The translations under genes and the position numbers were made by a program. Source: an uncultured Flavobacteriaceae bacterium (GTDB lineage: Bacteria; Bacteroidota; Bacteroidia; Flavobacteriales; Flavobacteriaceae). From it: a stretch of 46,754 nucleotides of DNA. The stretch is from NCBI GenBank assembly GCA_947502975.1, contig CANNBV010000010.1, positions 1 to 46,754 on the forward strand. Reading direction: 5' to 3'. This document shows positions 34,922 through 43,575 of this stretch, one piece after another. Under the pieces are notes generated by a model. It was not told where the DNA came from and did not search any database. It worked only from the letters and a program-made list of their open reading frames with translations. Within the stretch, counting starts at the first letter, position 1, and each line of letters begins with the position of its first letter.

Positions 34922-34958
34922 CAAAAAATCCTAAAGTATTAAACTTTAGGATTTTTGT
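34922..34958 (-). terminator. Terminator downstream of tRNA-Val
   Basis: AAAAATCCTAAAGT (34924-34937) pairs with ACTTTAGGATTTTT (34943-34956) over 14 bp with a 5-nt loop. It begins three bases past the tRNA 3' end on the minus strand. The A/T-rich ends give T-runs in both directions, so it is probably bidirectional. Confidence 0.85.
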
Positions 34959-34960
34959 GT

Positions 34961-35034
34961 GGGCGCGAAGGGATTCGAACCCCTGACCCCTTGGGTGTAA
35001 ACCAAGTGCTCTGAACCAACTGAGCTACGCGCCC
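34961..35034 (-). tRNA. tRNA-Val (anticodon UAC)
   Basis: The minus strand reads GGGCGCGTAGCTCAGTTGG at the 5' end and ends in CGCGCCC, giving a 7-bp acceptor stem. The anticodon arm is CTTGG-TTTACAC-CCAAG, so the anticodon is TAC (valine). The T arm contains GGTTCGAATCC. Length is 74 nt; CCA is not encoded. Confidence 0.95.
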
Positions 35035-35097
35035 TAATTAATAGGTGTGCAAATATAATCTAGTTTTTAATACTGCAAAAACTTTTTTGAGAAAAAT

Positions 35098-36315
35098 TTA
35101 AATTATTTCAGCTACCACAAATGTACTTCCTCCAACAAAAATAAAATCGTTCTTCGATGCGGTTTTTATTGCAGTTTTATATGCTTCATCCACAGAAACA
35201 TAAGTATCCCCAATAAGATTATGAGGCTCTAATTCATTTTTTAATGCTTTTGCATCTTTTCCCCTAGGAATATTAGGTTTACAGAAATAGTATACAGCTT
35301 TTTTGGGTAGTAAATCAACTATAGAATTTAAATCTTTATCATTTACCACTCCTAAAACTATATGTAGCTCATTAAATTCTTCCTCCTTAAGCTGAGACAT
35401 TACATATGTGAGGCCTTCTCTGTTATGACCTGTATCACAAACCACTTTAGGATTTTCATTCAGAACTTGCCATCGCCCTAATAACCCAGTATTCTTCACG
35501 ACATTTAAAAAACCATTTTTAATATGCTCTTCTGAAATATTATAACCTTTTAGTCTCAGTTCTTGTATAGTTTGAAATGCTGTTTTAATATTTTTAGTTT
35601 GATATGAACCTATCATGTCTGAAGGATAGACAGTATCAACTACTTGGTCTGCATATACGACTTTTGAAGTATTAGCTTCTGCCAATGTATCAAAAACTGG
35701 TTTTGTTTCATTTTGAGTTTCACCAACTACTACTGGAACATTTGGTTTGATAATTCCTCCCTTTTCTCCTGCAATCAGCTCTAAAGTATCACCTAAAAAT
35801 TGCATATGATCCAAACCAATATTGGTAATTACCGAAACTTCAGGAGTTAAAATATTAGTAGAATCTAAACGCCCTCCCATACCGACTTCAACCACAGCAA
35901 TATCAACTTTCTGTTTTGAAAAATATTCAAATGCCATCCCTACTGTCATTTCAAAAAATGATAATTGATTAGCTTCAAAAAATGGTCTATTGCGTTTAAT
36001 AAACCCAATAACAAATTGTTTACTTACTGGCTTTCCATTGATTTTAATACGCTCACGAAAATCTTTTAAATGCGGAGACGTATATAACCCAACCTTATAA
36101 CCCGCCTCTTGGAGTATCGAGGCAACCATATGACTCGTAGATCCTTTTCCATTAGTGCCAGCCACATGAACAGATTTAAAATCTTTTTCTGGGTGACTAA
36201 GATGAGTTGCTAATTTTAATGTATTTGATAAGTCTTTTTTAAAAGCTGTTTTACCTTGACGTTGATACATTGGCAGTTGAGCAAACATCCAATCTAGTGT
36301 ATCTTGGTAAGTCAT
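35098..36315 (-). CDS. folC: Bifunctional folylpolyglutamate synthase / dihydrofolate synthase
   Basis: A 405-residue Mur-ligase-fold enzyme that adds glutamate to dihydropteroate and folates. The ATP loop HVAGTNGKGSTSH (50-62) is diagnostic of the folate branch. The omega-loop and second domain motifs EVGMGGRLDSTNI, TNIGLDHMQFLG and CDTGHNREGL are present. Length is typical. It follows tonB by 3 nt and is probably the last gene of exbB-exbD-tonB-folC; tRNA-Val lies downstream on the same strand. Confidence 0.92.
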   Translation of the reverse strand: MTYQDTLDWMFAQLPMYQRQGKTAFKKDLSNTLKLATHLSHPEKDFKSVHVAGTNGKGSTSHMVASILQEAGYKVGLYTSPHLKDFRERIKINGKPVSKQFVIGFIKRNRPFFEANQLSFFEMTVGMAFEYFSKQKVDIAVVEVGMGGRLDSTNILTPEVSVITNIGLDHMQFLGDTLELIAGEKGGIIKPNVPVVVGETQNETKPVFDTLAEANTSKVVYADQVVDTVYPSDMIGSYQTKNIKTAFQTIQELRLKGYNISEEHIKNGFLNVVKNTGLLGRWQVLNENPKVVCDTGHNREGLTYVMSQLKEEEFNELHIVLGVVNDKDLNSIVDLLPKKAVYYFCKPNIPRGKDAKALKNELEPHNLIGDTYVSVDEAYKTAIKTASKNDFIFVGGSTFVVAEII

Positions 36316-36318
36316 ATA

Positions 36319-37182
36319 CTATTGACTCAATTTAAAGTTAACACTCACAAAGCCTATCTGACGAGAAGGCGCTTTAGAGTTTGAAGGCCACTTATGAGAC
36401 AGAGCGATTTTTTTTGCTGGTTCTAATAAACATTGGGCTGTGTTAGTAGTGCCTTTAACACCTGGTGTAGCCTCAACTACATTACCACTTCGATTAACTA
36501 CGATACGAACTATCACTAAACCAGATTCGTTACAATCTTGTTTTAATCTTTTAAATGAAGCTCTACCTCTGCCATTTAAACCATAGCCAACACCACCGCT
36601 ACCTGTACCTTGTCCGCCAAAATAACTTGGCGTATAAGGATTTCCATCTAACTGGCCTTTATCACCAGCTTTATTGTCATTGCCTTCACTACCAGTTTCT
36701 GAACCTTCAGATTTGCTTACGCCTCCTATTAAATCATCTAGTTTCTTTTTCTTTTCTTCTTGTTCTCTTTTTTCTTTAGCAATCCTATCAGCTTCTGCTT
36801 TGGCCTTGGCATCTGCAATAGCTTTTTCTTTAGCCTTTGCTCGAGCTTCTGCTTCTTTTTGCTTTTTTATAGCAATTGCCTCTGCATTTTCTTGAGTGAG
36901 TACATCTTCTGTTTTAGTATTAGCCGACTTTGTAGGCTCAGCTTTAGAAGGCTCAGGTTGTGGCGGTTCTTCCACAACTTTCGGCTCAGACTTTACAGGT
37001 TTTTTAGGTTGAACTTTACCTCTACCAAAATCAGAATTTCCAAAATTTACTGCAACACCATATTCTTCAGGAGGATCCATATAAGGAGGACCAACGACAA
37101 ACAACAACAATAATAAAATAATAGCTAACAAAGCTGTTATTTTTGCTGAGTTACGTTCATGTTTGGTTTCTAAATACTTCAT
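36319..37182 (-). CDS. tonB: TonB family energy transducer
   Basis: A 287-residue protein with the TonB layout. A basic N-terminus is followed by one membrane segment (about 13-31, ALLAIILLLLLFVVG). A long linker rich in Pro, Lys, Ala and Glu (about 50-150) spans the periplasm, then a Gly-rich stretch (DGNPYTPSYFGGQGTGSGG). The C-terminal domain (about 215-287) is GLVIVRIVVNRSGNVVEATPGVKGT through GFVSVNFKLSQ. It couples the proton motive force from ExbB/ExbD to outer-membrane receptors. The C-terminal domain looks like the type found in Bacteroidota rather than classical E. coli TonB. Confidence 0.87.
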   Translation of the reverse strand: MKYLETKHERNSAKITALLAIILLLLLFVVGPPYMDPPEEYGVAVNFGNSDFGRGKVQPKKPVKSEPKVVEEPPQPEPSKAEPTKSANTKTEDVLTQENAEAIAIKKQKEAEARAKAKEKAIADAKAKAEADRIAKEKREQEEKKKKLDDLIGGVSKSEGSETGSEGNDNKAGDKGQLDGNPYTPSYFGGQGTGSGGVGYGLNGRGRASFKRLKQDCNESGLVIVRIVVNRSGNVVEATPGVKGTTNTAQCLLEPAKKIALSHKWPSNSKAPSRQIGFVSVNFKLSQ

Positions 37183-37226
37183 ATAATGATATCTTACAAA
37201 AGCTATTCCGAAGAAAGTTTCAAAAC

Positions 37227-37622
37227 TTATTTATTTGGTTTTACAGCTAAAATCACCTTAAATTTATTTCTATTAGCAATATCCATGACTTTAACTACAT
37301 TTTCAACAGGAACAGATTTTTCAGCTCTTAAAACAATAGTTGGTTTATCTTCCTTTGATAGTGCTGCCAACAATTCATTTTCTAAAACACTTACACCGAC
37401 CCTTTTCTGATCGATATAATAGGTCAAATCTTTTTTTATACTTACAGCAACCGATTTTTTGTTTTCGGTTTTACCACTAGCCTTCGGCAATAAAATATCA
37501 ATTGCATTTGTAGTTACCAAAGTAGAGGCAATCATAAAAAAGATTAATAGCAGAAATACAATATCTGTCATTGAAGACATATTGAATTCTGGTGTTACTT
37601 TATTTCTTCCTCTAATATCCAT
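37227..37622 (-). CDS. exbD: ExbD/TolR family biopolymer transport protein
   Basis: A 131-residue protein with one N-terminal membrane segment (about 17-37) carrying the essential Asp of the family in SSMTDIVFLLLIFFM (Asp20). The periplasmic remainder has DLTYYIDQKRV and ALSKEDKPTIVLRAEKSVPVENVVKVMDIA. It follows exbB with one base between the genes and precedes tonB, forming a Ton motor. Confidence 0.92.
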   Translation of the reverse strand: MDIRGRNKVTPEFNMSSMTDIVFLLLIFFMIASTLVTTNAIDILLPKASGKTENKKSVAVSIKKDLTYYIDQKRVGVSVLENELLAALSKEDKPTIVLRAEKSVPVENVVKVMDIANRNKFKVILAVKPNK

Positions 37623-37623
37623 A

Positions 37624-38322
37624 TTATGTAGGCTCGTTTAAGTGATCTAAAAACTCTAAGGAATTAGCCTCCATTTGATATACCACTTTGTTAGTTCTCA
37701 CTACCAAATGGTTATAAGCAATATAACCAATGATCCCTACTATTAACCCCGCTACTGTGGTGGTCATTGCTGTGTAAAGGCCACTTGCCAATGTATCCAT
37801 TTGAATTGTACCCCCAGCATTTGCGAGTTCAAAAATGGCTAATATCATCCCGATTACTGTTCCTAAAAATCCAATCATAGGTGCAGCCCCAGAAATAGTA
37901 GCTAAAACACTTACATTTTTTTCTAACTTATAAATCTCCAGCCTACCTGCATTTTCTATGGCAGTATTTATATCTGCTAGAGGTTTTCCTATTCGTGTAA
38001 TACCCTTATTAATCAGTCGTGAAACAGGAGAATTAACTTGTGCACATAACATTTGTGCAGAATCAATCTTACCATTACTCACATGGTCTTTTATTTGATT
38101 CATAAAGTTTGAGTCTACTTTTGAAGCTGCTTTTATTGCAAATAAGCGTTCAAAATAAATATAAGTCGCTACGATAAGAAGTAAAAATAAAATAGCGATA
38201 ATAAGTTGTCCTGCAAAGCCACCACTACTAATTAATTCGATAATTGAAAGTGTTTTTTCAACAGATTCTCCATCTGCTACTTCGGCGCCCTCTTGGGTGT
38301 TTAGTAATAATATGTTTAGCAT
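37624..38322 (-). CDS. exbB: MotA/TolQ/ExbB proton channel family protein
   Basis: A 232-residue proton-channel protein that powers TonB with ExbD. The start is set at the ATG at 38322 (MLNILLLNTQ), not at a TTG seven codons upstream. Three membrane segments are visible: about 38-56, about 135-155 and about 175-200. The conserved GFLGTVIGMI and MTTTVAGLIVGIIGYIAYN motifs line the channel. It opens the exbB-exbD-tonB-folC operon. The 149-nt upstream gap holds the nhaD terminator. Confidence 0.9.
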   Translation of the reverse strand: MLNILLLNTQEGAEVADGESVEKTLSIIELISSGGFAGQLIIAILFLLLIVATYIYFERLFAIKAASKVDSNFMNQIKDHVSNGKIDSAQMLCAQVNSPVSRLINKGITRIGKPLADINTAIENAGRLEIYKLEKNVSVLATISGAAPMIGFLGTVIGMILAIFELANAGGTIQMDTLASGLYTAMTTTVAGLIVGIIGYIAYNHLVVRTNKVVYQMEANSLEFLDHLNEPT

Positions 38323-38407
38323 ATGATTTTGGGTTAATTGCAACTGTATAACGTCCGTTTTGTTGCTAAAGTATAATATTTATAGGTTTCAATTCTATTT
38401 ACGTATA

Positions 38408-38444
38408 TAAAAAGAAGAAAGATTAGCAAAAACACTAATCTTTC
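38408..38444 (-). terminator. Terminator after nhaD
   Basis: GAAAGATTAG (38417-38426) pairs perfectly with CTAATCTTTC (38435-38444), 8-nt loop. On the minus strand the stem is followed by TTCTTTTT. It ends the dehydrogenase-nhaD transcript before the exbB gene. Confidence 0.8.
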
Positions 38445-38471
38445 AAACTTATACCAATCTAAAACTTTTAA

Positions 38472-39863
38472 TTAAAATAATGTTCTGGTTACCATAAAAG
38501 CGGCAGCGCCAACTAAAAAACCAGCAAGTGCTAACCAAGATATTTTTTTTATGTACCAAAAGAAATCTATCTTCTCCATTCCCATTGCAACAACTCCAGC
38601 TGCTGAACCAATAATTAACATACTACCACCTGTACCTGCTGAATATGCAATGAAATGCCATAATTCATGATCCAAAGGTTCTGAGAACATTCCCAAACTT
38701 GCAGCTACTAAAGGCACATTATCTATGACTGCAGAACCAAATCCTAATAAAATAACTACTAAATCTGATACACCTCCTTCATGTAGTTCCGTTCCTAATT
38801 GTGGCGTTTTTTCCCTTAACCAATCAGCAGCACCAAATAAAATCCCTAGAGACTCAAGTGCAGCAACTGCCATCAAAATTCCTAAGAAAAATAAGATACT
38901 CGGCAATTCAATTTTTGATAATGATTGATGTACAGGACTGTGATGTGCATGGGCGTCACTTTCTTCAGAATCATGACTTGACATACTAAATTTAGAACTA
39001 CTATATATTTCAGCAAAGGTAGCGACTACTCCTAAAGACAACATCATACCAACATAAGGAGGTAAATGTGTTATCATTTTAAAAATAGGTACAAACACAA
39101 TAGCTCCTAAACCTAAGTACAGCATTGTACCACTAAATTTAGATTTTGATTTTTGTGTATCCTCAGCAATATCTAAATTACCTTTAAATACTGGTAAGAA
39201 TGAGGCTATTAAAGAAGGCACAATCATACATAACAACGAAGGGATGAATAAATACCCTATTAAGTGACCTGTGGTTACTTTTTTGCCAATCCATAGCATT
39301 GTTGTTGTTACATCACCAATAGGAGACCATGCTCCTCCAGCATTTGCTGCGATAATAATTAAACCTGCATACCAAATACGAATGCTTCTGTCCTTAACTA
39401 TTTTCTGTAGAATTGAGATTAATACGATGGTTGCTGTTAAGTTATCTATTATAGCGGATAAGATGAAAGCCAAAATTGAAAATATCCAAAGAATCTTTGT
39501 TTTCTTTTTTGTTTTAATAAATCCTTTTATGGTAGCAAAACCGTCAAAATAATCGATGATTTCAACAATAGTCATAGCCCCTAAAAGAAAGACTAAAATT
39601 TCTGCGGTCTTACCTAAATGATGCAATAATGTTTCTTCCATTAAATGCATTTTCTCTTCATGACCAAAAGTGCCAAAATTTTCAAGAAGCATGTGTTTAC
39701 CTGAGTCAAACCACTGTGGAAAACTCTCCAGCCCTAAAGCAATTAATGCCCAACAAATAGCCATCATGACCAACGCAGGAATTAATTTGTCTATTTTTAT
39801 ACTATGCTCTAAGGTTATGGCTAAATAGCCCATAACAAATACCAAAATAATTGCTGCTTCCAT
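38472..39863 (-). CDS. nhaD: NhaD-type Na+/H+ antiporter
   Basis: A 463-residue polytopic membrane protein of the NhaD/ArsB ion-transporter superfamily that exports Na+ in exchange for H+. About 11-13 hydrophobic segments are visible. Family motifs include IIDNLTATIVLISIL, ANAGGAWSPIGDVTTTMLWIGKKVTTGHL and, in the second half, GFGSAVIDNVPLVAA and GTGGSMLIIGSAAGVVAMG, where two pseudo-symmetric DN motifs fit the substrate site. A His/Asp-rich cytoplasmic loop (SHDSEESDAHAHHSP) could sense pH or metal. It follows the dehydrogenase gene by 10 nt and ends at a strong terminator, so the two form an operon. Confidence 0.9.
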   Translation of the reverse strand: MEAAIILVFVMGYLAITLEHSIKIDKLIPALVMMAICWALIALGLESFPQWFDSGKHMLLENFGTFGHEEKMHLMEETLLHHLGKTAEILVFLLGAMTIVEIIDYFDGFATIKGFIKTKKKTKILWIFSILAFILSAIIDNLTATIVLISILQKIVKDRSIRIWYAGLIIIAANAGGAWSPIGDVTTTMLWIGKKVTTGHLIGYLFIPSLLCMIVPSLIASFLPVFKGNLDIAEDTQKSKSKFSGTMLYLGLGAIVFVPIFKMITHLPPYVGMMLSLGVVATFAEIYSSSKFSMSSHDSEESDAHAHHSPVHQSLSKIELPSILFFLGILMAVAALESLGILFGAADWLREKTPQLGTELHEGGVSDLVVILLGFGSAVIDNVPLVAASLGMFSEPLDHELWHFIAYSAGTGGSMLIIGSAAGVVAMGMEKIDFFWYIKKISWLALAGFLVGAAAFMVTRTLF

Positions 39864-39873
39864 AAATTATTGT

Positions 39874-41100
39874 TTAAACAAGTTCGTTAAGCGCTATCTC
39901 AAAGGCTCTAGCGCTAATTTCAGTTTTAGATTTATTCTTATTATACACTTTTTCTAAAGCGTTTTTAATCGTATTAGATGTATCACTAAATATGGCTTCA
40001 TCTGTCATTTGTACTTTTCGTTCCATAAAATACGCAAAAACTCTGGCCATTCCACAATTTGATATAAAATCTGGAATTAAACTTACTTTATAATCGGTAT
40101 GTTCCATTATGGGACCAAAAAATATTTCTTTATCAGCAAAAGGTACATTAGCACCGCATGATATAACTTCCAATCCACTATCAATCATCTCATCAATTTG
40201 ATGAATAGTAATTAATCGTGATGCTGCGCAAGGTGCAAAAATTTCTGTTTGTAGCCCCCAAATCTTTTTATTTATCTCTTCAAAAGGTATTAAATTATCA
40301 GCAACTAAAGTATTACCTTTTTTTGCAAGAAACATATGACTTATATCATCAAAAGTAAAACCATCTTCATTTATTAAACCACCAACAATATCTATAATAC
40401 CTACAACTTTGGCTCCCATTTGCGATAGATAATATGCTGCGGAAGCGCCAACATTACCAAAACCTTGAACTACAGCACGTTTTCCTTTAATCGAACCACC
40501 ATAAATATCATAATAATGCTTTACGGCTTCAGCTACTCCAAACCCTGTTATCATATCTGCAACAGTATACTTTTTGGATACATCAGGAGAATATTCTGGA
40601 TTTTCGATAACTTTGATCACACCTTGACGCAGTTGACCAATTCTATTAATTTTATCAGCTTCAGTAGGTTTAAAATGACCATTAAAAACACCCTCTTGCG
40701 GATGCCATACACCACTTTCTTCTGTAATTGGAATCACCTCGTGAATTTCATCTATATTTAAATCTCCACCAGTACCATAATAACTTTTCAATAAAGGAGA
40801 AACTACTCTATACCAACGTTCTAAAACTCCTTTTTTTCTAGGATCATTAGGATCGAAGTTTATACCAGATTTTGCCCCTCCTATCGGAGGTCCAGAAACT
40901 GAAAACTTTATTTCCATAGTCTTAGCAAGCGATAGTACCTCATTCATATCTAAACCCTTTCGCATTCTGGTGCCTCCGCCAGCTGCTCCTCCTCTTAATG
41001 AGTTTATAACTACCCATCCTTCGGCATCTGTTTCAGAATCCTTCCAATTAAAAACAATTTCTGGGGACTTATTTTCAAACTTATTTAATAATTTTTTCAT
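39874..41100 (-). CDS. Glu/Leu/Phe/Val family amino acid dehydrogenase
   Basis: A 408-residue NAD(P)-dependent oxidative deaminase. The substrate-binding Lys lies in GPPIGGAKSGINFDP, with GGGTRMRKGLDMNE before it and GGDLNIDEIHEV as the likely catalytic Asp segment. The nucleotide fold is at VVQGFGNVGASAAYYL. CAASRLITIHQ and SCGANVPFADKE are typical of the family. The exact amino acid is not clear, since the pocket differs from classical leucine and glutamate enzymes. A -7 box lies about 110 nt upstream at 41209-41216, giving a long leader. It forms an operon with nhaD. Confidence 0.85.
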   Translation of the reverse strand: MKKLLNKFENKSPEIVFNWKDSETDAEGWVVINSLRGGAAGGGTRMRKGLDMNEVLSLAKTMEIKFSVSGPPIGGAKSGINFDPNDPRKKGVLERWYRVVSPLLKSYYGTGGDLNIDEIHEVIPITEESGVWHPQEGVFNGHFKPTEADKINRIGQLRQGVIKVIENPEYSPDVSKKYTVADMITGFGVAEAVKHYYDIYGGSIKGKRAVVQGFGNVGASAAYYLSQMGAKVVGIIDIVGGLINEDGFTFDDISHMFLAKKGNTLVADNLIPFEEINKKIWGLQTEIFAPCAASRLITIHQIDEMIDSGLEVISCGANVPFADKEIFFGPIMEHTDYKVSLIPDFISNCGMARVFAYFMERKVQMTDEAIFSDTSNTIKNALEKVYNKNKSKTEISARAFEIALNELV

Positions 41101-41208
41101 CTTTATTTAATTCATTCATTTTAAACTAACACATGTAGAAACTCTTATATAAAATAATGCGTAGCTAAAGTTGGTTCATAATAAAGTGATTTAAAATTAT
41201 TTTTGTAA

Positions 41209-41216
41209 CAAATATA
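41209..41216 (-). promoter_or_regulatory. Putative -7 promoter box for the dehydrogenase-nhaD operon
   Basis: The minus strand reads TATATTTG. A TTG lies 16 nt further upstream, slightly short of normal spacing. The leader to the start codon would be about 100 nt. Confidence 0.4.
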
Positions 41217-41257
41217 AAAAACTATGAGCCCTCAAAAAGACTAATTTTGGAATAAAT

Positions 41258-42322
41258 TTAAGGGTAGTAAATTACCCCAGAGGAGTGATCTTTTGAGGCT
41301 CCTGTAACACTTTTTAAACAATTAACTTCATTGCGAAGCTTTAAAATTCCTAGAAATGCAAAAATTAAGGCTTCCTTAAACTCTACAATTGTTTTATTTG
41401 GAATGATGATATCGTTGTTAGTATAGTGACCTAACCTATCCATAAGGTATTTGTTGTAGCAACCACCACCTGTAACCAAGACCGAGACAGATTCTTTTTT
41501 ATTTATTTCCTTTGAAATCTGTAGTGCTATATGTTCACAAAACGTGCAAAGCACATCTTTAACTTCTAGTTTAAAACTATCTATAATAGGAAAAACTATA
41601 GATTTTACCCATTCTAAACCAAGAGATTTTGGATAAGGTTGTCTATAAAAATCTAAGTTGTTCAGAGCTTGCAATAACTCTTGATTATTTTGCCCTGATG
41701 ATGCTATCTCTCCCCTATCATCATAATCAAAACCTAATTGTTTTGTATAGTGATTTAAAACAATATTTACGGGACAAATATCATAAGCTATACGCTTTTC
41801 TTCAACTTCTACAGAGATATTAGCAAATCCACCTAAATTCAAACAAAAATCATAATTAGAAAACAACAACTTATCACCAATAGGTACTAATGGGGCTCCC
41901 TGCCCTCCTAACGCAACATCCTGTACTCTAAAATCACACACAACTATATGTTCAAGTAGTTTAGAAAGTATTGCTGTATTTCCTATTTGGTATGTTAGCT
42001 GCTCTTCTGGTTTATGAAGCGCGGTATGACCATGAGAGCATATTGCATCTAGTTTGGTAATACTATGCGATGTAATGAAAGCCTGAATGATCTGTGCTAA
42101 ATACGCTGTATATTTATCATCAATCAATTTTAATTCTTTCAAATCTGTATCGACCAAGTTTCTAAGAGTATTGTTCCATAAATCGTCGTAAGGGACTGTT
42201 TCAGAATGTAATATTTCAAAGCTCCAATTGCGTTCTAATTCGAATTGTGCATATACTAAATCGAGCCCGTCTAATGAGGTACCAGACATTACTCCAATAA
42301 TATGATAATCATCTTTCATCAT
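41258..42322 (-). CDS. anmK: Anhydro-N-acetylmuramic acid kinase
   Basis: A 354-residue ASKHA-fold kinase that phosphorylates and opens 1,6-anhydroMurNAc in cell-wall recycling. The N-terminal GVMSGTSLDGLD is the signature phosphate loop. SHGHTALHKPEE, VCDFRVQDVALGGQGAPLVPIGD, NLGGFANIS and LVTGGGCYNKYL match the family. It starts MMKDD at 42322 (or one codon later) and is divergent from the acyl-CoA dehydrogenase gene. Presence of anmK is normal for flavobacteria; MurQ is not adjacent. Confidence 0.92.
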   Translation of the reverse strand: MMKDDYHIIGVMSGTSLDGLDLVYAQFELERNWSFEILHSETVPYDDLWNNTLRNLVDTDLKELKLIDDKYTAYLAQIIQAFITSHSITKLDAICSHGHTALHKPEEQLTYQIGNTAILSKLLEHIVVCDFRVQDVALGGQGAPLVPIGDKLLFSNYDFCLNLGGFANISVEVEEKRIAYDICPVNIVLNHYTKQLGFDYDDRGEIASSGQNNQELLQALNNLDFYRQPYPKSLGLEWVKSIVFPIIDSFKLEVKDVLCTFCEHIALQISKEINKKESVSVLVTGGGCYNKYLMDRLGHYTNNDIIIPNKTIVEFKEALIFAFLGILKLRNEVNCLKSVTGASKDHSSGVIYYP

Positions 42323-42346
42323 AGAGCGTAAATTTAATAATCTGTA

Positions 42347-42377
42347 TTGAAAAATTCACACTAAAAAGCTATATTTG
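42347..42377 (+). promoter_or_regulatory. Bacteroidota-type promoter for the acyl-CoA dehydrogenase gene
   Basis: TTG (42347-42349), a 20-nt spacer and TATATTTG (42370-42377) fit the Bacteroidota consensus. The leader to the ATG at 42417 is about 33-35 nt. Confidence 0.6.
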
Positions 42378-42416
42378 TAAACATTTTTTACTAAAACAAC
42401 ATTTTATTTACGAATT

Positions 42417-43559
42417 ATGAATTTTAACCTTTCAGAAGAACATAAAATGATCCGTGACGCTGCTCGCGATTTTGCTCAAACCGAATTACTCCCTGGAGTA
42501 ATAGAAAGAGATAATAAACAAGAATTTCCCGATACATTAGTAAAAAAAATGGGAGAGCTTGGTTTTATGGGTATTATGGTTGACCCCAAATATGGCGGAA
42601 GCGGTATGGATACTATTTCTTATGTGCTTATTATGGAAGAACTTTCTAAAATTGATGCATCTGCCTCAGTAATTGTTTCTGTAAATAATTCCTTGGTATG
42701 TTACGGATTAGAAGCCTACGGTACTGAGGAACAAAAACAAAAATACCTCACAAAATTAGCAACAGGTGAATTTGTTGGTGCATTTTGCCTGAGTGAACCT
42801 GAAGCTGGAAGTGATGCTACATCACAAAGGACTACGGCTATTGACAAAGGAGATCATTACCTTATAAATGGCACTAAAAATTGGATAACAAACGGGGGAA
42901 GAGCAGATGTCTATTTGGTAATTGCACAAACTGATAGAGATAAGGGATCTCATGGTATTAATGCTTTTATTGTTGAAAAAGATACAGAAGGTTTTCATGT
43001 TGGGCCGAAAGAAGACAAATTAGGAATTCGCGGAAGTGACACACATACATTGCAATTTAATGATGTAAAAGTGTCAAAAGAAAATAGAATTGGAGCTAAT
43101 GGTTCTGGATTTAGATTTGCTATGAAAACTTTATCTGGAGGTAGAGTAGGTATTGCTTCTCAGGCATTGGGAATCGCGCAAGGTGCTTATGAACTTGCCC
43201 TGAAATATTCCAAACAACGTAAAGCATTCGGCACAGAGATTTGCAATCATCAAGCAATAGCTTTTAAATTGGCTGATATGTATACAGAAATTGAGGCAGC
43301 TAGAATGTTGGTTATGAAAGCAGCAGCCGATAAAGATGCAGGTGATAATTATGACAAATCAAGTGCTATGGCAAAACTCTATGCCTCAAAAGTAGCTATG
43401 GAACAAACGGTAGAGGCTGTTCAAATTCATGGTGGTAATGGTTTTGTAAAAGAATATCATGTAGAACGGTTAATGCGGGATGCAAAAATCACCCAAATTT
43501 ATGAAGGTACATCTGAAATCCAAAAGATTGTTATTTCTAGAAGTGTTTTAAGGGATTAA
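42417..43559 (+). CDS. Short/branched-chain acyl-CoA dehydrogenase
   Basis: A 380-residue FAD flavoprotein that oxidises acyl-CoA to enoyl-CoA. FCLSEPEAGSDA and the later KNWITNGG region bind FAD, KLGIRGSDTHTL is the conserved RGSxT motif, and HGGNGFVKEYHVERLMRDAKI is the ACAD signature. The catalytic base is Glu363 in IYEGTSEIQ, the position used by short- and medium-chain enzymes. Length fits. It stands alone, divergent from anmK and convergent with the T9SS gene (16 bases between). Confidence 0.92.
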   Translation: MNFNLSEEHKMIRDAARDFAQTELLPGVIERDNKQEFPDTLVKKMGELGFMGIMVDPKYGGSGMDTISYVLIMEELSKIDASASVIVSVNNSLVCYGLEAYGTEEQKQKYLTKLATGEFVGAFCLSEPEAGSDATSQRTTAIDKGDHYLINGTKNWITNGGRADVYLVIAQTDRDKGSHGINAFIVEKDTEGFHVGPKEDKLGIRGSDTHTLQFNDVKVSKENRIGANGSGFRFAMKTLSGGRVGIASQALGIAQGAYELALKYSKQRKAFGTEICNHQAIAFKLADMYTEIEAARMLVMKAAADKDAGDNYDKSSAMAKLYASKVAMEQTVEAVQIHGGNGFVKEYHVERLMRDAKITQIYEGTSEIQKIVISRSVLRD

Positions 43560-43575
43560 ATTATTCTCTTAACTA

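Noticed and set aside
36555-37113. Plus-strand ORFs rich in Ser, Phe and Leu opposite tonB
   Set aside because: They are the reverse complement of the Lys/Ala/Glu-rich TonB linker, a usual source of false ORFs.
38323-38343. TTG start seven codons upstream of the exbB ATG
   Set aside because: An ATG at 38322 gives a normal ExbB N-terminus, so no alternative start is needed.
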